This document shows positions 1 to 9,488 of a stretch of 64,000 nt of DNA, in pieces. The stretch comes from Endozoicomonas sp. SCSIO W0465 (lineage in GTDB: Bacteria > Pseudomonadota > Gammaproteobacteria > Pseudomonadales > Endozoicomonadaceae). Position numbers and translations under genes: made by a program. Location: contig NZ_CP092417.1 of the NCBI RefSeq assembly GCF_023716865.1, positions 2,830,001-2,894,000 of the forward strand, given 5' to 3'. Numbering within the stretch: the first letter of the stretch is position 1; each line of letters opens with the position of its first letter. Below the pieces are notes generated by a model. The model was not told the origin of the DNA. It ran no database searches and saw nothing but the letters and a program-made list of their open reading frames with translations.

Positions 1-2
1 TG

Positions 3-107
3 GCGGTGATGCGCAAACTGCTGCGAATTGCGTTCAGCGTATGGCGTAGTAAGAAAGCATTTGATATGGCTATGTATCGTTCCCCTGTAATGCAAAGTGC
101 TTTATAG
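3..107 (+). pseudogene. IS110-family transposase, C-terminal tail
   Basis: An open frame enters from the left window edge and stops at 105-107. The 34 visible residues include MRKLLRIAFSVWRSKKAFD, which resembles the C-terminal end of IS110/IS116/IS902-family transposases. These enzymes use a DEDD nuclease and a serine-containing C-terminal domain to move a circular intermediate. Only the tail is visible, so whether the gene is intact upstream cannot be judged. No terminal repeat can be defined, because IS110 elements usually lack clear ones. Confidence 0.6.
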
Positions 108-312
108 GCTTATCACTGGGCCATCAAGGACCTGAGATAATGCAGGGAGGACCTTGAAACTGCTAACGGCTAGGGTTCTTGGCAGTGGTTTCGTTTTGTT
201 TAAAGTTTCAACAAGGCTCTAAAATTTCCACTGATAATTGTTGAAAATTATGTTGACAAGAAACATAGAGCCTCAGGACGAGCGGAGTGCAGAGGCTTAT
301 GGTAACGACAAC

Positions 313-339
313 CCGTCAAACTCATTGAAACCATGTACT
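313..339 (-). repeat. Half copy of a dispersed palindromic repeat
   Basis: Read on the minus strand this is a version of a 26-bp core, with the shared part TTTCAATGAG followed by (A/T)T(T/C)GACG. The same core occurs near 10396-10423 and twice, in opposite orientations, in 25055-25184. It lies in the gene-poor stretch 108-470, which also holds a hairpin (AGCCTC/GAGGCT) near 270-300 and a terminator-like hairpin at 380-407. Confidence 0.55.
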
Positions 340-379
340 AGGTTCTTGTCTCAATCAAGAAAAAATATGCGTAAAAGAT

Positions 380-407
380 AAGCCCGGCAGTCGTCGGGCA
401 TCTTTTT
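380..407 (+). terminator. Possible intrinsic terminator
   Basis: A GCCCG/CGGGC stem (382-386 with 395-399) is followed by ATCTTTTTC. It would end rightward transcription from the IS110 side before the broken gene at 471. The stem is short, so confidence is moderate. Confidence 0.45.
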
Positions 408-854
408 CTGTGCAGGGTGAATTTGTTGACTACTTTATTGATATGAAAAATCGACAACAAGAGATGTCCCATGGAAGTACGAGTACCAACGAATACACCT
501 ACTTCACCTCCACTCTCGTCCACCTCAACGTCGCAGTCAGGCTCTTTCGGCAATGCCAGTACCAGTTATAGAAAGGTATCTTCTGAGGCCAGGGGGAATG
601 CTGGCAAGTCCTTTTCAGGCCATACGATCAATAATTCACCGGGAACTCATTCCGGTCTACCGTCGGTGATGCCGGACGGCGATGTTGTCGTCCCGAAGTT
701 GACGACCCCCAGTGGTGCACCGTTAGTTCGCCGTTCCGTTGCCTCTGCCAGCTTACCTGACGAGTTTTATCCGGGGAGCCTTCTATCGCCGTCATCAGTT
801 TTCAGGCCGTCCTCGCAGGCAAACATTTCGCTTCCGAGTATAAGAGAAGATGAG

Positions 855-1963
855 GGCTAAGTTACCGTTAATGGTTGGAAGCACCAATGTTCAGTAATTC
901 TGCTGATCAACCGGCCAACAGTTAATTTTTTTGCTGCCGTCAGTTCTCGCCTCCAGGCCAGATAATGGGGAAGGTAACGAGTTGCAACCCCTTGGAATAC
1001 GCCGCCAATCCAGCGTTTTAAATGACTGTGATAAGAATTTACAGTCTGGATGTGGTAGATGCCTTCAACAACATGTTGACCTGCTGATGTCACCAGCTCC
1101 TTGAAGACAAATCCAAGCTTGTCAGCAAGTTTTTCGTGAGCGAGGTGTGCATCCGCACAGACCGTGGCCTGTATCGATATGCGGCCATTTAAATGCCTGC
1201 ACAATTCATTAGCACTTTCGTTTTCTAATACACCGTCAACGGTATTTCGATTACGGTCCCGAGCCACCATTACCGGGACTTTTCGGGCTTTGTTGGGATC
1301 ATTACCCCGCTTTCGGGTTGGCCGTGGAAGGCCTTCTCTTTGCCCTTTGAAGGATTCACGGAAAAATGTTTCATCAAGCTCAGTAATGCCACAAAGCTCT
1401 TCTGCTTGATCATTATTAATCACTTCAAGAAAGCGGTGACGCCAGCGGAACGCAGTTTTCAAGTCAATGGCATTCTCAGCAGCAGCTGGTCGCAAGACCA
1501 TAGAGTGAGTCATACCTGCGAGGTACTTGTTCCATTTTTCAGGGTGCCTGAGCCTTGCCAAAGGCGTTCCACTAAAGGCGTTAAACGTTGAGTCGCAAGT
1601 CTTGCAGTGGTAGCGCTGTCGGCCATTTCGTATGCCCCAGCGACCAACGCTATGGCTTTTGCATTTGGGGCACCTGGGGTTTTCGGCAAATTGGGCAAGT
1701 ATGCTCTTTTCTACGTCAGGTGTTGCATTATCGTTATTGGGTATAGATTCACTGTAAACAGGTTCAGAGTCAGTGGTTTCTACTACCTCGGTAACCTCTA
1801 TTTGAGTACTAAGGAGCGAGTTGTTAAGAATGTCTCGCTGTTCACTGGTTAATGTTGAAATGGAATCAATAAAATTCTGGAAGAGTTCAGATTGCATATC
1901 ACTCCCCTACAACGTAGATTTTATGGGAGTTTAGCTGATTCAACCATTAACGGTAACTTAGCC
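855..1963 (-). mobile_element. IS1595-family insertion sequence (copy A)
   Basis: The element is about 1109 bp and has perfect 23-bp terminal inverted repeats that begin GGCTAAGTTACCGTTAATGG. It is flanked by the direct repeat GAAGATGAG (846-854 and 1964-1972). IS1595 elements usually make 8-bp duplications, so one base at the edge may be assigned differently. The single transposase gene runs leftward and its stop lies inside the terminal repeat. Perfect ends and an intact gene suggest a recent, possibly active insertion. Confidence 0.9.
857..1897 (-). CDS. IS1595-family transposase (copy A)
   Basis: This 346-residue protein has an N-terminal zinc-ribbon region (CPKCKSHSVGRWG ... YHCKTC, near residues 75-100) that probably recognises the element ends. 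An ISXO2-like DDE/N transposase domain follows (ITELDETFFRES, then VCADAHLAHEKL). The length is typical of the family and no frameshift is seen. It is the only gene of the 855-1963 element. Confidence 0.88.
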   Translation of the reverse strand: MQSELFQNFIDSISTLTSEQRDILNNSLLSTQIEVTEVVETTDSEPVYSESIPNNDNATPDVEKSILAQFAENPRCPKCKSHSVGRWGIRNGRQRYHCKTCDSTFNAFSGTPLARLRHPEKWNKYLAGMTHSMVLRPAAAENAIDLKTAFRWRHRFLEVINNDQAEELCGITELDETFFRESFKGQREGLPRPTRKRGNDPNKARKVPVMVARDRNRNTVDGVLENESANELCRHLNGRISIQATVCADAHLAHEKLADKLGFVFKELVTSAGQHVVEGIYHIQTVNSYHSHLKRWIGGVFQGVATRYLPHYLAWRRELTAAKKLTVGRLISRITEHWCFQPLTVT

Positions 1964-2240
1964 GAAGATGAGGTTTATGAAGATAAGCCAGGTGTGATGT
2001 GGAAAAGAGTCTACTGGACTTTTCGTGGAAGACTGGATTTCCAACCAATGCGCATTAATCTGATGCGGCAACATTTGCACCATGCACTGGAACCATTGCT
2101 ATCCATCTTAGCTGATGACCGTCATGAAGTCAGTGTCATCAGGCATAGGGAAGCACCCTATGTCGTGTCTGTTGATATGAATGCTTATGAATTGGGGAAG
2201 ATTCCATCTTTAGGTCCCCATTTTGCCTCATTACTTAGAT

Positions 2241-3944
2241 AGTTCTCGTCCAAAAACGCATCAGGCAATCATAATTAGATTGTACGTTCGTTTTGATATT
2301 TCCTGAAATTCCAGAGAGCCGCAAAAACTCTTCCCTTTTTTTCTCTAATCTGGGACGGATATTGGAGAAAAACGCGAAAAGCAGGCAGAAAACATCCTCC
2401 CACCATGCTGGAAAGGTACTTTCATGTAGCGTGGAGGTGGCTATCAGGATGGTGCCGGGTGTCTGGCCAGAATCACCAGGTTGTAACAGACCACCGATAA
2501 CCAGCAATGAGAATCAAAACGCTCAGAACCCTTGCAGTGGCAACGTGATAGCCCAAAACATCTCTTTAGCCACGAAATTCCCGCTTCAATACCTGCCCGG
2601 AAGCGAAAGAGCGTTTTATACACATACTGACTTTTAGTCATCTCTTCGACTTCAAGTCCGCGCTTCTTATTAAAAGCTACATCGCTGATTCCCATGGCCT
2701 TGGCTTTTTCCAAATTAGCGCGACACGCGTATCCGCCGTCACCGCTTGTCTGGCGAGGTACACGACCATAAATTTCTTTTTGTCTTTCCATCATCGGAAT
2801 GAATTGGTCCGAATCCGCTGGGTTACCTTCCTCAATAACCAGGTCCAGGATCAATCGACTTTTTCCCTGAACCAGGTTCAGTTTATGGCCATACTGTACT
2901 TGCCGCCTGTCTTTTACGATGATATCCGTATGGGGTTCATACAGGCTAACCACTTTTTCCTGGGCTGGCACCTTTTCACCCTTAAAGACCCTGCGCTCTG
3001 TCTGGGAGACTATTGCATCCACCAGGGGTAACAGGTGATCCACATCGGCCTGCCACTTGTCGGCATCATCAGCCAGGAGACACTGCCCCTGCTGACGGGC
3101 GTTTGCTAGCGTGACAGTAGCTTCGATAAGTACCTTCCGGGATTTTCGGGTCAACTGCAGCAGTTTTTTATAATGCTGATGCCGCTCTTCTTTGCCAGCG
3201 TAGATGCATTTTCTGGCCGCATCTTTTACGGCTCGGTTGTGATGGGTATATTCATAAAGCGGTGTCGCTGTCAGTGTTTGTCCCCGTTCCAGCAGCCGAC
3301 AAATTTCTTTAACGGAACTGGCTAAAAGATCACTGTCGCAAGGAGGTTTGATATCCGATTCGGTGACTGTGCTGTCAATAGCCACAGTGCGCCCTTTTTC
3401 AATACCCTGATCTTTAGCGGTCATTAGCTGACAGTTATTAATCCGTTCCCATGTAGATGCAGTAAGAAGGCTGATGAGCCCATGCAAACTGGAGCGACTG
3501 GGGCGCTGGTTTGGTTCGAGGCGACAAAAGTCTCGAAAAGAGCATGGAGTCCATCAAAACAAACGACAAGTAGTCATAATCACAATTCAAATACTGTTTC
3601 AGGAGTGCCGCACGAAGAACGGATTCTGCTGATAGTCCGTTCCGCCCAGTGTTCTGTTTATCACCAGAACTTAAGTCCTCATAAATCCAGTCATTGAACT
3701 GTGGATGGGCGTCAAGCCATTGCGAGATACCGGAAAGCTGGGAGCAGATTTCATGAGGTACGTAATGGAGTTCCATACTACACTGCGGGTTGCGTTTTTT
3801 GCGCATTTGGAGTCCTCTGTTTTTGGCAATCCCTTATGTTTCTTGCTCTTGGGAAGTTTAGTCGCCAGATAGCAGTAGGGCTCCACTTAATTTTTCAGGA
3901 TAAAATCTACAGTTTTCAATTGGTTGTGTTTTTGGACGAGAACT
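2241..3944 (-). mobile_element. ISNCY-type insertion sequence
   Basis: The element spans about 1704 bp. Its ends are AGTTCTCGTCCAAAAAC at 2241 and the reverse complement GTTTTTGGACGAGAACT ending at 3944. A 4-bp direct repeat AGAT flanks it (2237-2240 and 3945-3948). It sits inside the gene that begins at 471 and supplies the AG of that gene's apparent stop codon. Its only gene is frameshifted, so it probably needs help from another copy to move. The same ends bound the 193-bp MITE at 8562-8754. Confidence 0.85.
2444..3806 (-). pseudogene. ISNCY-family transposase, frameshifted
   Basis: Translation runs from 3806 (MRKKRNPQ) through a typical N-terminal region with LSAESVLRAALLKQYL and LMDSMLFS. 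The reading frame then changes near 3518-3530. The downstream part resumes as DFCRLEPNQ in a second frame and ends near 2444. It carries VAIDSTVTESDI and TSGDGGYACRAN, motifs I associate with this transposase group. Joining the two frames gives a protein of normal length, so one extra base (or two missing bases) appears to have inactivated it. No slippery heptamer is seen at the junction, so programmed frameshifting is unlikely. Confidence 0.8.
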
Positions 3945-4054
3945 AGATACGAGGCTGATGATGACTCTTATCCATATGTATTCCGGCACCCATACATAAA
4001 CGATTGCATTAGTATCGACTTGCTTAAAATTCGTTTTAATGCTCCGGGTTTCAG

Positions 4055-4813
4055 TTAAAAAGACATCGCTGAAAAACACCCACAAATGGTCATGACCAGC
4101 AACAGCTTTTTCAGTGTGTCGGATTTGGCCTTAATGGCAAACTTCACCGAAAAGTGGGCTCCGGTAATATAGCCAACAGACAAAATCAGTGCCGGAATCC
4201 AGGCTATCTGATCACGGGCAATAAAGACGATCAGGGCCACCATCGTAAAAGCCAGCGTGCAGACCAGTTTCAAGGCATTGCCGCGCACCAGGTCGTAACG
4301 GAGCACGCCACATACCGCTGCCAGCAGAATAAAGCCAACACCAGCCTGTACAAAGCCGCCATAGAATCCGGCTATGGTCAGGCCAGTCCGGGATTTTGGT
4401 GAGTCGGCAACTTTTAATGGCACCGTCCCCTCTGGAGGAACAACCAATGTAGGCCGCAATACCATAATCAGGCTCATGATGACCATGGCGCCCAGCAACA
4501 TGGGCTTTAATATCCACTCCGGACTGAAAGATGCAGTCAGTGCTCCCATCAGGCCTCCCACCAGAGTGGGAATCATCATCGGCAAAATTTCGGTAGTTTC
4601 CAGACGATTATGTTGCTTGAAGCCAATGGCTCCGGTCAGGCTCTGTAGAAAAATGCCAACCCGGTTACTGGCATTGGCGATATCAGCCGGCATGCCCATG
4701 ACCATCAGGGCTGGCAGCGTCAGGTTGGAACCCCCGCCCGCCAGGGTGTTGATTATGCCGGCCAGTACGCCCAGTGTGATCAGTATTGCGGATGATGCTA
4801 TCGTCACTTCCAT
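4055..4813 (-). CDS. TSUP (TauE/SafE) family permease
   Basis: This 252-residue protein is hydrophobic along its whole length, with about eight predicted membrane segments. It has the family signature LAGIINTLAGGGSNLTLPAL near the N-terminus and a related second half (GFYGGFVQAGVGFILLAA), the two-fold repeat expected of TauE/SafE proteins. These inner-membrane carriers export sulfite, sulfoacetate or related organosulfur anions. The substrate cannot be read from the sequence. It is divergent from ahpC, and its stop overlaps the end of the broken gene on the other strand. Confidence 0.85.
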   Translation of the reverse strand: MEVTIASSAILITLGVLAGIINTLAGGGSNLTLPALMVMGMPADIANASNRVGIFLQSLTGAIGFKQHNRLETTEILPMMIPTLVGGLMGALTASFSPEWILKPMLLGAMVIMSLIMVLRPTLVVPPEGTVPLKVADSPKSRTGLTIAGFYGGFVQAGVGFILLAAVCGVLRYDLVRGNALKLVCTLAFTMVALIVFIARDQIAWIPALILSVGYITGAHFSVKFAIKAKSDTLKKLLLVMTICGCFSAMSF

Positions 4814-4996
4814 AAACCATTCCTGTTGTCGTTTTCTTGTTTGGTAATCCGAGTTTTTATCAATTAAATAAATCTATTGAAGGTATTTCTTTAATCAATT
4901 TTGATATTTGATGCTCTGGTCGTATTCTTTACCACGTGAACAGTACACTTTAAACCCAAAAACACTCATCAGAAGCGAAGCAAAAAGGAAAATCAA

Positions 4997-5566
4997 ATGA
5001 CTCAATCTCTGATTAATACCGTTATCAAGCCATTCAAAGCTACTGCTTTCCACAATGGTGAATTTGTCGATCTGACTGAACAGAGCCTGCTGGGCAAGTG
5101 GTCTGTGGTGTTCTTCTACCCGGCTGACTTCACCTTTGTCTGCCCAACGGAACTGGGTGATGTGGCTGACCACTACGAGCAGCTGCAGGCCATGGGCGTA
5201 GAAGTATACTCCGTTTCAACGGATACGCACTTCACCCATAAGGCATGGCACGACAGCTCTGAAACTATCAAGAAAATCCAGTTCCCAATGATCGGCGATC
5301 CAACGGGCACCATCACCCGCAATTTCGGTGTGATGATTGAAGAAGATGGCCTGGCACTGCGTGGCACCTTCGTCATCAATCCGGAAGGTGAAATCAAGGC
5401 GATCGAAATCAACGACCTGGGTATTGGCCGTTCCGCCAAAGACCTGGTACGCAAGGTACAGGCTGCCCAGTACATCGCTGAGCATGACGGCGAAGTTTGC
5501 CCGGCGGCATGGCAGCCGGGTGAAGAGACGCTGGCGCCTTCCCTGGATCTGGTTGGCAAGATCTAA
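4997..5566 (+). CDS. ahpC: Alkyl hydroperoxide reductase subunit C (peroxiredoxin)
   Basis: This 189-residue typical 2-Cys peroxiredoxin, cytoplasmic, reduces H2O2 and organic peroxides. The peroxidatic Cys49 lies in FVCPTE and the resolving Cys168 in GEVCPAAW. The length matches AhpC of enterobacteria (187). An AAGGAAAA ribosome-binding site precedes the ATG. The gene for its reductase, ahpF, follows after 184 bp, a gap holding only a weak GC hairpin (CCCCG/CGGGG near 5592-5613). OxyR control is expected for the family, but I could not identify a convincing OxyR site in the AT-rich region 4840-4990. Confidence 0.96.
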   Translation: MTQSLINTVIKPFKATAFHNGEFVDLTEQSLLGKWSVVFFYPADFTFVCPTELGDVADHYEQLQAMGVEVYSVSTDTHFTHKAWHDSSETIKKIQFPMIGDPTGTITRNFGVMIEEDGLALRGTFVINPEGEIKAIEINDLGIGRSAKDLVRKVQAAQYIAEHDGEVCPAAWQPGEETLAPSLDLVGKI

Positions 5567-5750
5567 ATAATTGACCGTTGCTGATTGCCATCCCCGGACT
5601 GCCCGTACGGGGACGGCTCAAAGGCTGACGAGGAATGCTGAGTAAACCGTTGTTCAACATTCCTGGCCAGCTTTAAAAAGAAAGCAAGAAACCATCCTTC
5701 GCCTTATCAATACCGTTTTTCCATAACTTGCCATAAACAGGGGTTCGACC

Positions 5751-7334
5751 ATGCTCGACACAAATATGAAAACCCAGTTACAGAGCTACCTGCAGAATCT
5801 GAAAACATCCGTTGAGTTGGTGGTATTCCTGGACGACAGCAATAAGTCAGCTGAAATGGAGTCTCTGGCAAACGACATTGCCAGTCTGTCTGACAAAGTA
5901 TCGGTTGCCAGGGCAGATAACGGCAATGAGCGCAAACCGTCCATGCTGGTTCGTTCAGCGGCAACGGGCAGTGAAATCCGCTTTGCCGGCCTGCCAATGG
6001 GGCATGAATTCACCTCCCTGGTTCTGGCGTTGCTGCACAGCGGCGGTCATCCGATTAAGGTGGATGATTCGGTGGCAGAGCAGGTAAAAGCACTGGCAGG
6101 TAACTACCGTTTTGAAACTTACGTTTCCCTGAGCTGTCAGAACTGCCCGGATGTGGTGCAGGCCCTGAACATTATGTCGGCCCTGAATCCAAACATCACC
6201 AATGTGATGATTGATGGAGCCCTGTTTCCGAGAGAAGTGGACGAACGGAAAATTATGGCGGTTCCTTCGGTTTACCTGAACGGTGAACTGTTTGCCCAGG
6301 GTCGTATCTCTCTGCAGGAAATCCTGAACAAGCTGGATATCGGGGCTGCCCAGCGTCAGGCAGAAACCATCGCTGAAAAGGCACCGTTTGATGTACTGGT
6401 GGTTGGCGGCGGTCCTGCCGGTGCCTCTGCGGCGATCTACAGTGCCCGTAAAGGCATTCGTACCGGCATCGTGGCGGACCGTTTCGGTGGCCAGGTGATG
6501 GATACCGTCGGCATTGAAAACTTTATCTCCGTTAAAGCAACGGAAGGCCCCAAGCTGGCGGCAAGTCTGGAAGAGCATGTCCGTGACTATGATGTGGATA
6601 TCATGACTCAGCAGCGTGCCAGCCGTATTGTTGCAGCGGAACAGGTGGGAGACCTGATTCAGGTTGAGCTGGAAAGCGGGGCAACACTGAAAAGCCGCTC
6701 ACTGGTGATTGCCACCGGTGCCCGCTGGCGAGAAATGAACGTGCCGGGTGAGCAGGAATATCGTGGTAAAGGTGTCGCCTACTGCCCACACTGTGATGGC
6801 CCGCTGTTCAAGGGTAAAAAAGTTGCAGTTATTGGTGGTGGTAACTCCGGTATTGAAGCGGCCATCGATCTGGCCGGAATTGTTGAACATGTAACGGTTC
6901 TGGAATTCGATAACAAGCTCAGAGCGGATGAAGTCCTGCAGCGTAAGGCTCGTTCCATGGGCAATATCGATATCATTACCGAAGCGCTGACCACAGAAGT
7001 GTTGGGCGACGGTGAGAAGGTGACCGGACTGCGTTACACCGACCGGGTAACGGATAACAGTAATACAATTGAGTTGTCGGGTATTTTTGTCCAGATCGGT
7101 CTGGTTCCCAACGCCGAGTTCCTGAAGGGAACTATGGAGTTGAGCCCGCGAGGTGAGATTGTCGTCGGTGCCCAGGGTGAAACTTCCCTGCCTGGTGTGT
7201 TTGCCGCCGGTGATGTAACCACCGCACCCTACAAACAAATCATTATTGCCATGGGCAGTGGCGCTACTGCTGCACTGGGTGCGTTTGATTACCTGATCCG
7301 TACGCCAGAGCTCCAGCAACAGAAAGCGGCTTGA
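5751..7334 (+). CDS. ahpF: Alkyl hydroperoxide reductase subunit F
   Basis: This 527-residue flavoprotein disulfide reductase passes electrons from NADH through FAD to AhpC. The N-terminal double-thioredoxin domain has the redox pair C129-x-x-C132 (SCQNCPD). The FAD-binding motif GGGPAGASAAIYSARKG starts near residue 217. The second redox pair is C345-x-x-C348 (YCPHCDGP), followed by the NADH-binding GGGNSGIEAA. The start MLDTNMKTQLQSYL closely matches E. coli AhpF, which fixes the start codon. It forms a functional pair with ahpC just upstream. Confidence 0.97.
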   Translation: MLDTNMKTQLQSYLQNLKTSVELVVFLDDSNKSAEMESLANDIASLSDKVSVARADNGNERKPSMLVRSAATGSEIRFAGLPMGHEFTSLVLALLHSGGHPIKVDDSVAEQVKALAGNYRFETYVSLSCQNCPDVVQALNIMSALNPNITNVMIDGALFPREVDERKIMAVPSVYLNGELFAQGRISLQEILNKLDIGAAQRQAETIAEKAPFDVLVVGGGPAGASAAIYSARKGIRTGIVADRFGGQVMDTVGIENFISVKATEGPKLAASLEEHVRDYDVDIMTQQRASRIVAAEQVGDLIQVELESGATLKSRSLVIATGARWREMNVPGEQEYRGKGVAYCPHCDGPLFKGKKVAVIGGGNSGIEAAIDLAGIVEHVTVLEFDNKLRADEVLQRKARSMGNIDIITEALTTEVLGDGEKVTGLRYTDRVTDNSNTIELSGIFVQIGLVPNAEFLKGTMELSPRGEIVVGAQGETSLPGVFAAGDVTTAPYKQIIIAMGSGATAALGAFDYLIRTPELQQQKAA

Positions 7335-7568
7335 TTTGTCGGTGCTTTGATATTTTGGCATAAAACTTTTGGTTATTTTGGAAGATGTAATAATACTTGC
7401 TTTCTGATTAAAAAAGACCTTGGAAAACTCCGGAAACAATACATCATGTGTGTATAAATGAGGTCTCATTTAGGTAGCTGGCCATATGGAGTCAGAAACA
7501 TTTGAGGCTCTTTTCGAATTCCGAACTGCTGAACTATCCTTGGTGGATATAATTAGCCATCGCCAGCA

Positions 7569-8514
7569 TTGACCATGAATATAGGCCGAATCTCAGATAT
7601 CATCAGTAATGACACCTGCTTTGAGATGATCCGTGAGAACCGCTGGCCAGATGGCACTGTTCTCTGTCCGCACTGTGATTCTGAGAATGTCAAAAAGAAT
7701 GGACACGACAATGTGCAGGTAGAGTGCCAGCACTATTACTGTAAGTCCTGTAAGCGCTACTTCGATGACCTGACAAATACGGTTTTCGCAGGACACCACC
7801 GACCACTCAAAGTCTGGATTGCCTGTCTCTATTTAATGGGGCTGAACGTCTCCAACAGCCAGATAGCTCAGGAACTTGATCTGTGTGTCAGTGATGCACA
7901 CCATATGACCACAGTCTTACGAAATGGTGTTGTTGACCGAAAGCCTGAAGTGATTCTTGATGGCGAAGTTGAATTCGACGAGGTCTACATTGTAGCTGGT
8001 CACAAGGGACACCCTGAAGCATTAAAAAAATCTGGATCGTCCACCGAGAAAAAGAAGGCTTAAAGGCGCTCCGGGCCGTGGGACTCTTGAAAAAGACAAA
8101 CCGCCGGTATTGGGAATGATTCAAAGGGGAGGTCAGGTCATTATCAACATGCTGTCGAACGTTAAGAAGGCGACAATCGAACCATTTATCAAGAAACACG
8201 TAGCCCCACAGAGCCAGATTTATACCGATGAATACAACATCTATGATGACCTTGAAAGCTGGGGCTTCAGACATAAAACGGTCTGTCACGGCAAAGGTGA
8301 GTATGCTCGTGATGATGACAAAGACGGTATTTACGAGGTGCATGTTAATACTATGGAGGGGTTTTGGTCACTTCTACGCTCGTGGCTAAGGCCTCACAGG
8401 GGAATATCCCAAGAGGCTTTACCCCTTTACCTTGGCTTTTTTGAGTTTTTGCATAATATTGGCCGAAGAGGCAAAAGTCTTCTTCAGCCCTTAGTCAACT
8501 TGCTGGTTACATAG
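7569..8514 (+). pseudogene. IS1595-family transposase (copy B), frameshifted at an A7 run
   Basis: The first frame (7569-8063) has a zinc ribbon (CPHCDSENVKKNGH ... YYCKSCKRYF) and the DDE region start LDGEVEFDEVYIVAGHKGHPEAL. The frame is lost at the seven-A run at 8024-8030. The continuing frame reads LDRPPRKRRLKGAPGRGTLEK, then IYTDEYNIYDDLESWG and HVNTMEGFWSLLRSWL, ending at 8512-8514. Six or nine As would restore the frame. This could be a dead copy or could be rescued by transcriptional slippage on the A run. The family normally uses one uninterrupted gene, so loss is more likely. Confidence 0.8.
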
Positions 8515-8561
8515 CAGTCTGGAATTGGAAAAGAGCCACATTTGATTTCATATGGTTAGCT

Positions 8562-8754
8562 AGTTCCCATCCAAAAACTATAGCCCTTGGGCCACGTAGC
8601 CTACAGAGATTTGACGTGCTCTGAATTTACAGGAAAATCACATCAACTCCGCTGTAGCCCCCGAAAACTGGTTGAAAAAGGCGTCAAAACAAAACTTGAT
8701 TTTTTCCCTCTAAGCCTTGGCACGCATAGGCTGCAGAGTTTTTGGACGAGAACT
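8562..8754. mobile_element. MITE with ISNCY-type ends
   Basis: This 193-bp non-coding element has inverted ends AGTTCCCATCCAAAAACT and AGTTTTTGGACGAGAACT, nearly the same as the ISNCY element at 2241-3944. It is flanked by a 4-bp duplication AGCT (8558-8561 and 8755-8758), the same length as the AGAT duplication of the full element. It lies inside the right terminal repeat of the IS1595 copy at 7473. It is probably mobilised by the ISNCY transposase. Confidence 0.8.
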
Positions 8755-8833
8755 AGCTACTTATTAAGCTCAGGATCTTTTTTCAGGGAACAACGTAGAT
8801 AGCAAGTTATCGCTATTAAACTTCAGTTTTGTC

Positions 8834-9056
8834 GTAACTGTTAAGCCCCCCTCACATAGATCTGGCATTTTCTGATTTTTATACCATTCTCTTAAGCACT
8901 GTTTTTACCAACATTCGCCAACAGGATTCCTGGGCTGCATGCAACTATGTCGACTGAGATGCTCTTGAAAGAGAATGCACAAAACGACTTATTGAGTTGA
9001 AAACTGAAACACTGCGGTTCATGTCAGATTTTACAATCCCCTTCGACAACAATGTG
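8834..9056 (+). pseudogene. IS66-family element with a large internal deletion
   Basis: The stretch begins GTAACTGTTAAGCCCCC and matches, with scattered changes, the upstream end of the IS66 element at 51327-52934. At 8947 the start MSTEMLLKENA corresponds to MSAEILLKENA of that transposase. Translation then jumps to RLIELKTETLRFMSDF (from 8985), which matches the C-terminal part. About 430 residues between them are missing. From 9057 to 9488 I see no convincing gene or element. Confidence 0.75.
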
Positions 9057-9488
9057 TCGCAGGACTATCCGAATCCAAATACGTAAACACAATGGTTATG
9101 AGAACCTTCCCATTCCATACAAACTGAAGGTTTTCTGCCGTGACAGAATGGACCAATGGGCGGGAATGGCAATCCATCATGACAGGGGTCCTCCAGTTGC
9201 AGACCGCTGCCAGCGCTATGATACCCGAAACAGCCCCCGGAAAAATTGGCTCTAACAATGCCGGGGAAAAATGTTTGCCCCGGGAACAATCCGACATAAT
9301 CGTGCACAAAAAGGCACACATTTACCCGTGCACCACCTGCAAAGCCCCACTACGGTTCCAGGGAGTCGTTCAGGCTGACTGATGCTATTCCTAACCTCCT
9401 TGTTAGTCAATCAAGCTTCCGATATTGATAGTCTGCGTTTAATCACCACACGTTACCTATCTCTCGATATCAACAAGGACGTTATATT

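Larger units (their letters stand above)
471..4058 (+). pseudogene. Unknown host gene split by two insertion sequences
   Basis: Three segments, 471-854, 1973-2240 and 3949-4058, join into one 762-nt frame (253 codons plus stop) when the IS1595 element, the ISNCY element and one copy of each target duplication are removed. The first segment codes for a Ser/Thr/Pro-rich stretch of about 128 residues (for example TPTSPPLSSTSTS), likely disordered. The second begins VYEDKPGVMWKRVYWTF and looks globular. The third ends LKIRFNAPGFS. The stop codons that end the first two segments today are created by IS bases, not by the host gene. No family is recognised. The disordered N-terminus would suit a secreted effector, but this is only inference. 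The last codon overlaps the stop of the convergent permease gene. Confidence 0.8.
7473..8760 (+). mobile_element. IS1595-family insertion sequence (copy B), right end split by a MITE
   Basis: The left end is GGTAGCTGGCCATATGG. The right end is interrupted: CATATGGTTAGCT is followed by a 193-bp MITE and then AGCTACTTA. Removing the MITE and one AGCT duplication restores CATATGGTTAGCTACTTA, the reverse complement of the left end of the MITE at 37239. I saw no target duplication, so flanking DNA may have been rearranged. The transposase gene is frameshifted. Confidence 0.75.

Noticed and set aside
3438..3530. Programmed frameshift in the ISNCY transposase
   Set aside because: No slippery A/T heptamer is present at the junction; a simple indel explains the two frames better.
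4840..4990. OxyR binding site upstream of ahpC
   Set aside because: The region is AT-rich and contains partial ATAG/CTAT-like pieces, but no spacing that fits the OxyR consensus convincingly.
9031..9321. Open frames on both strands after the IS66 remnant
   Set aside because: Their translations show no family pattern, no ribosome-binding site and no codon pattern like the neighbours.
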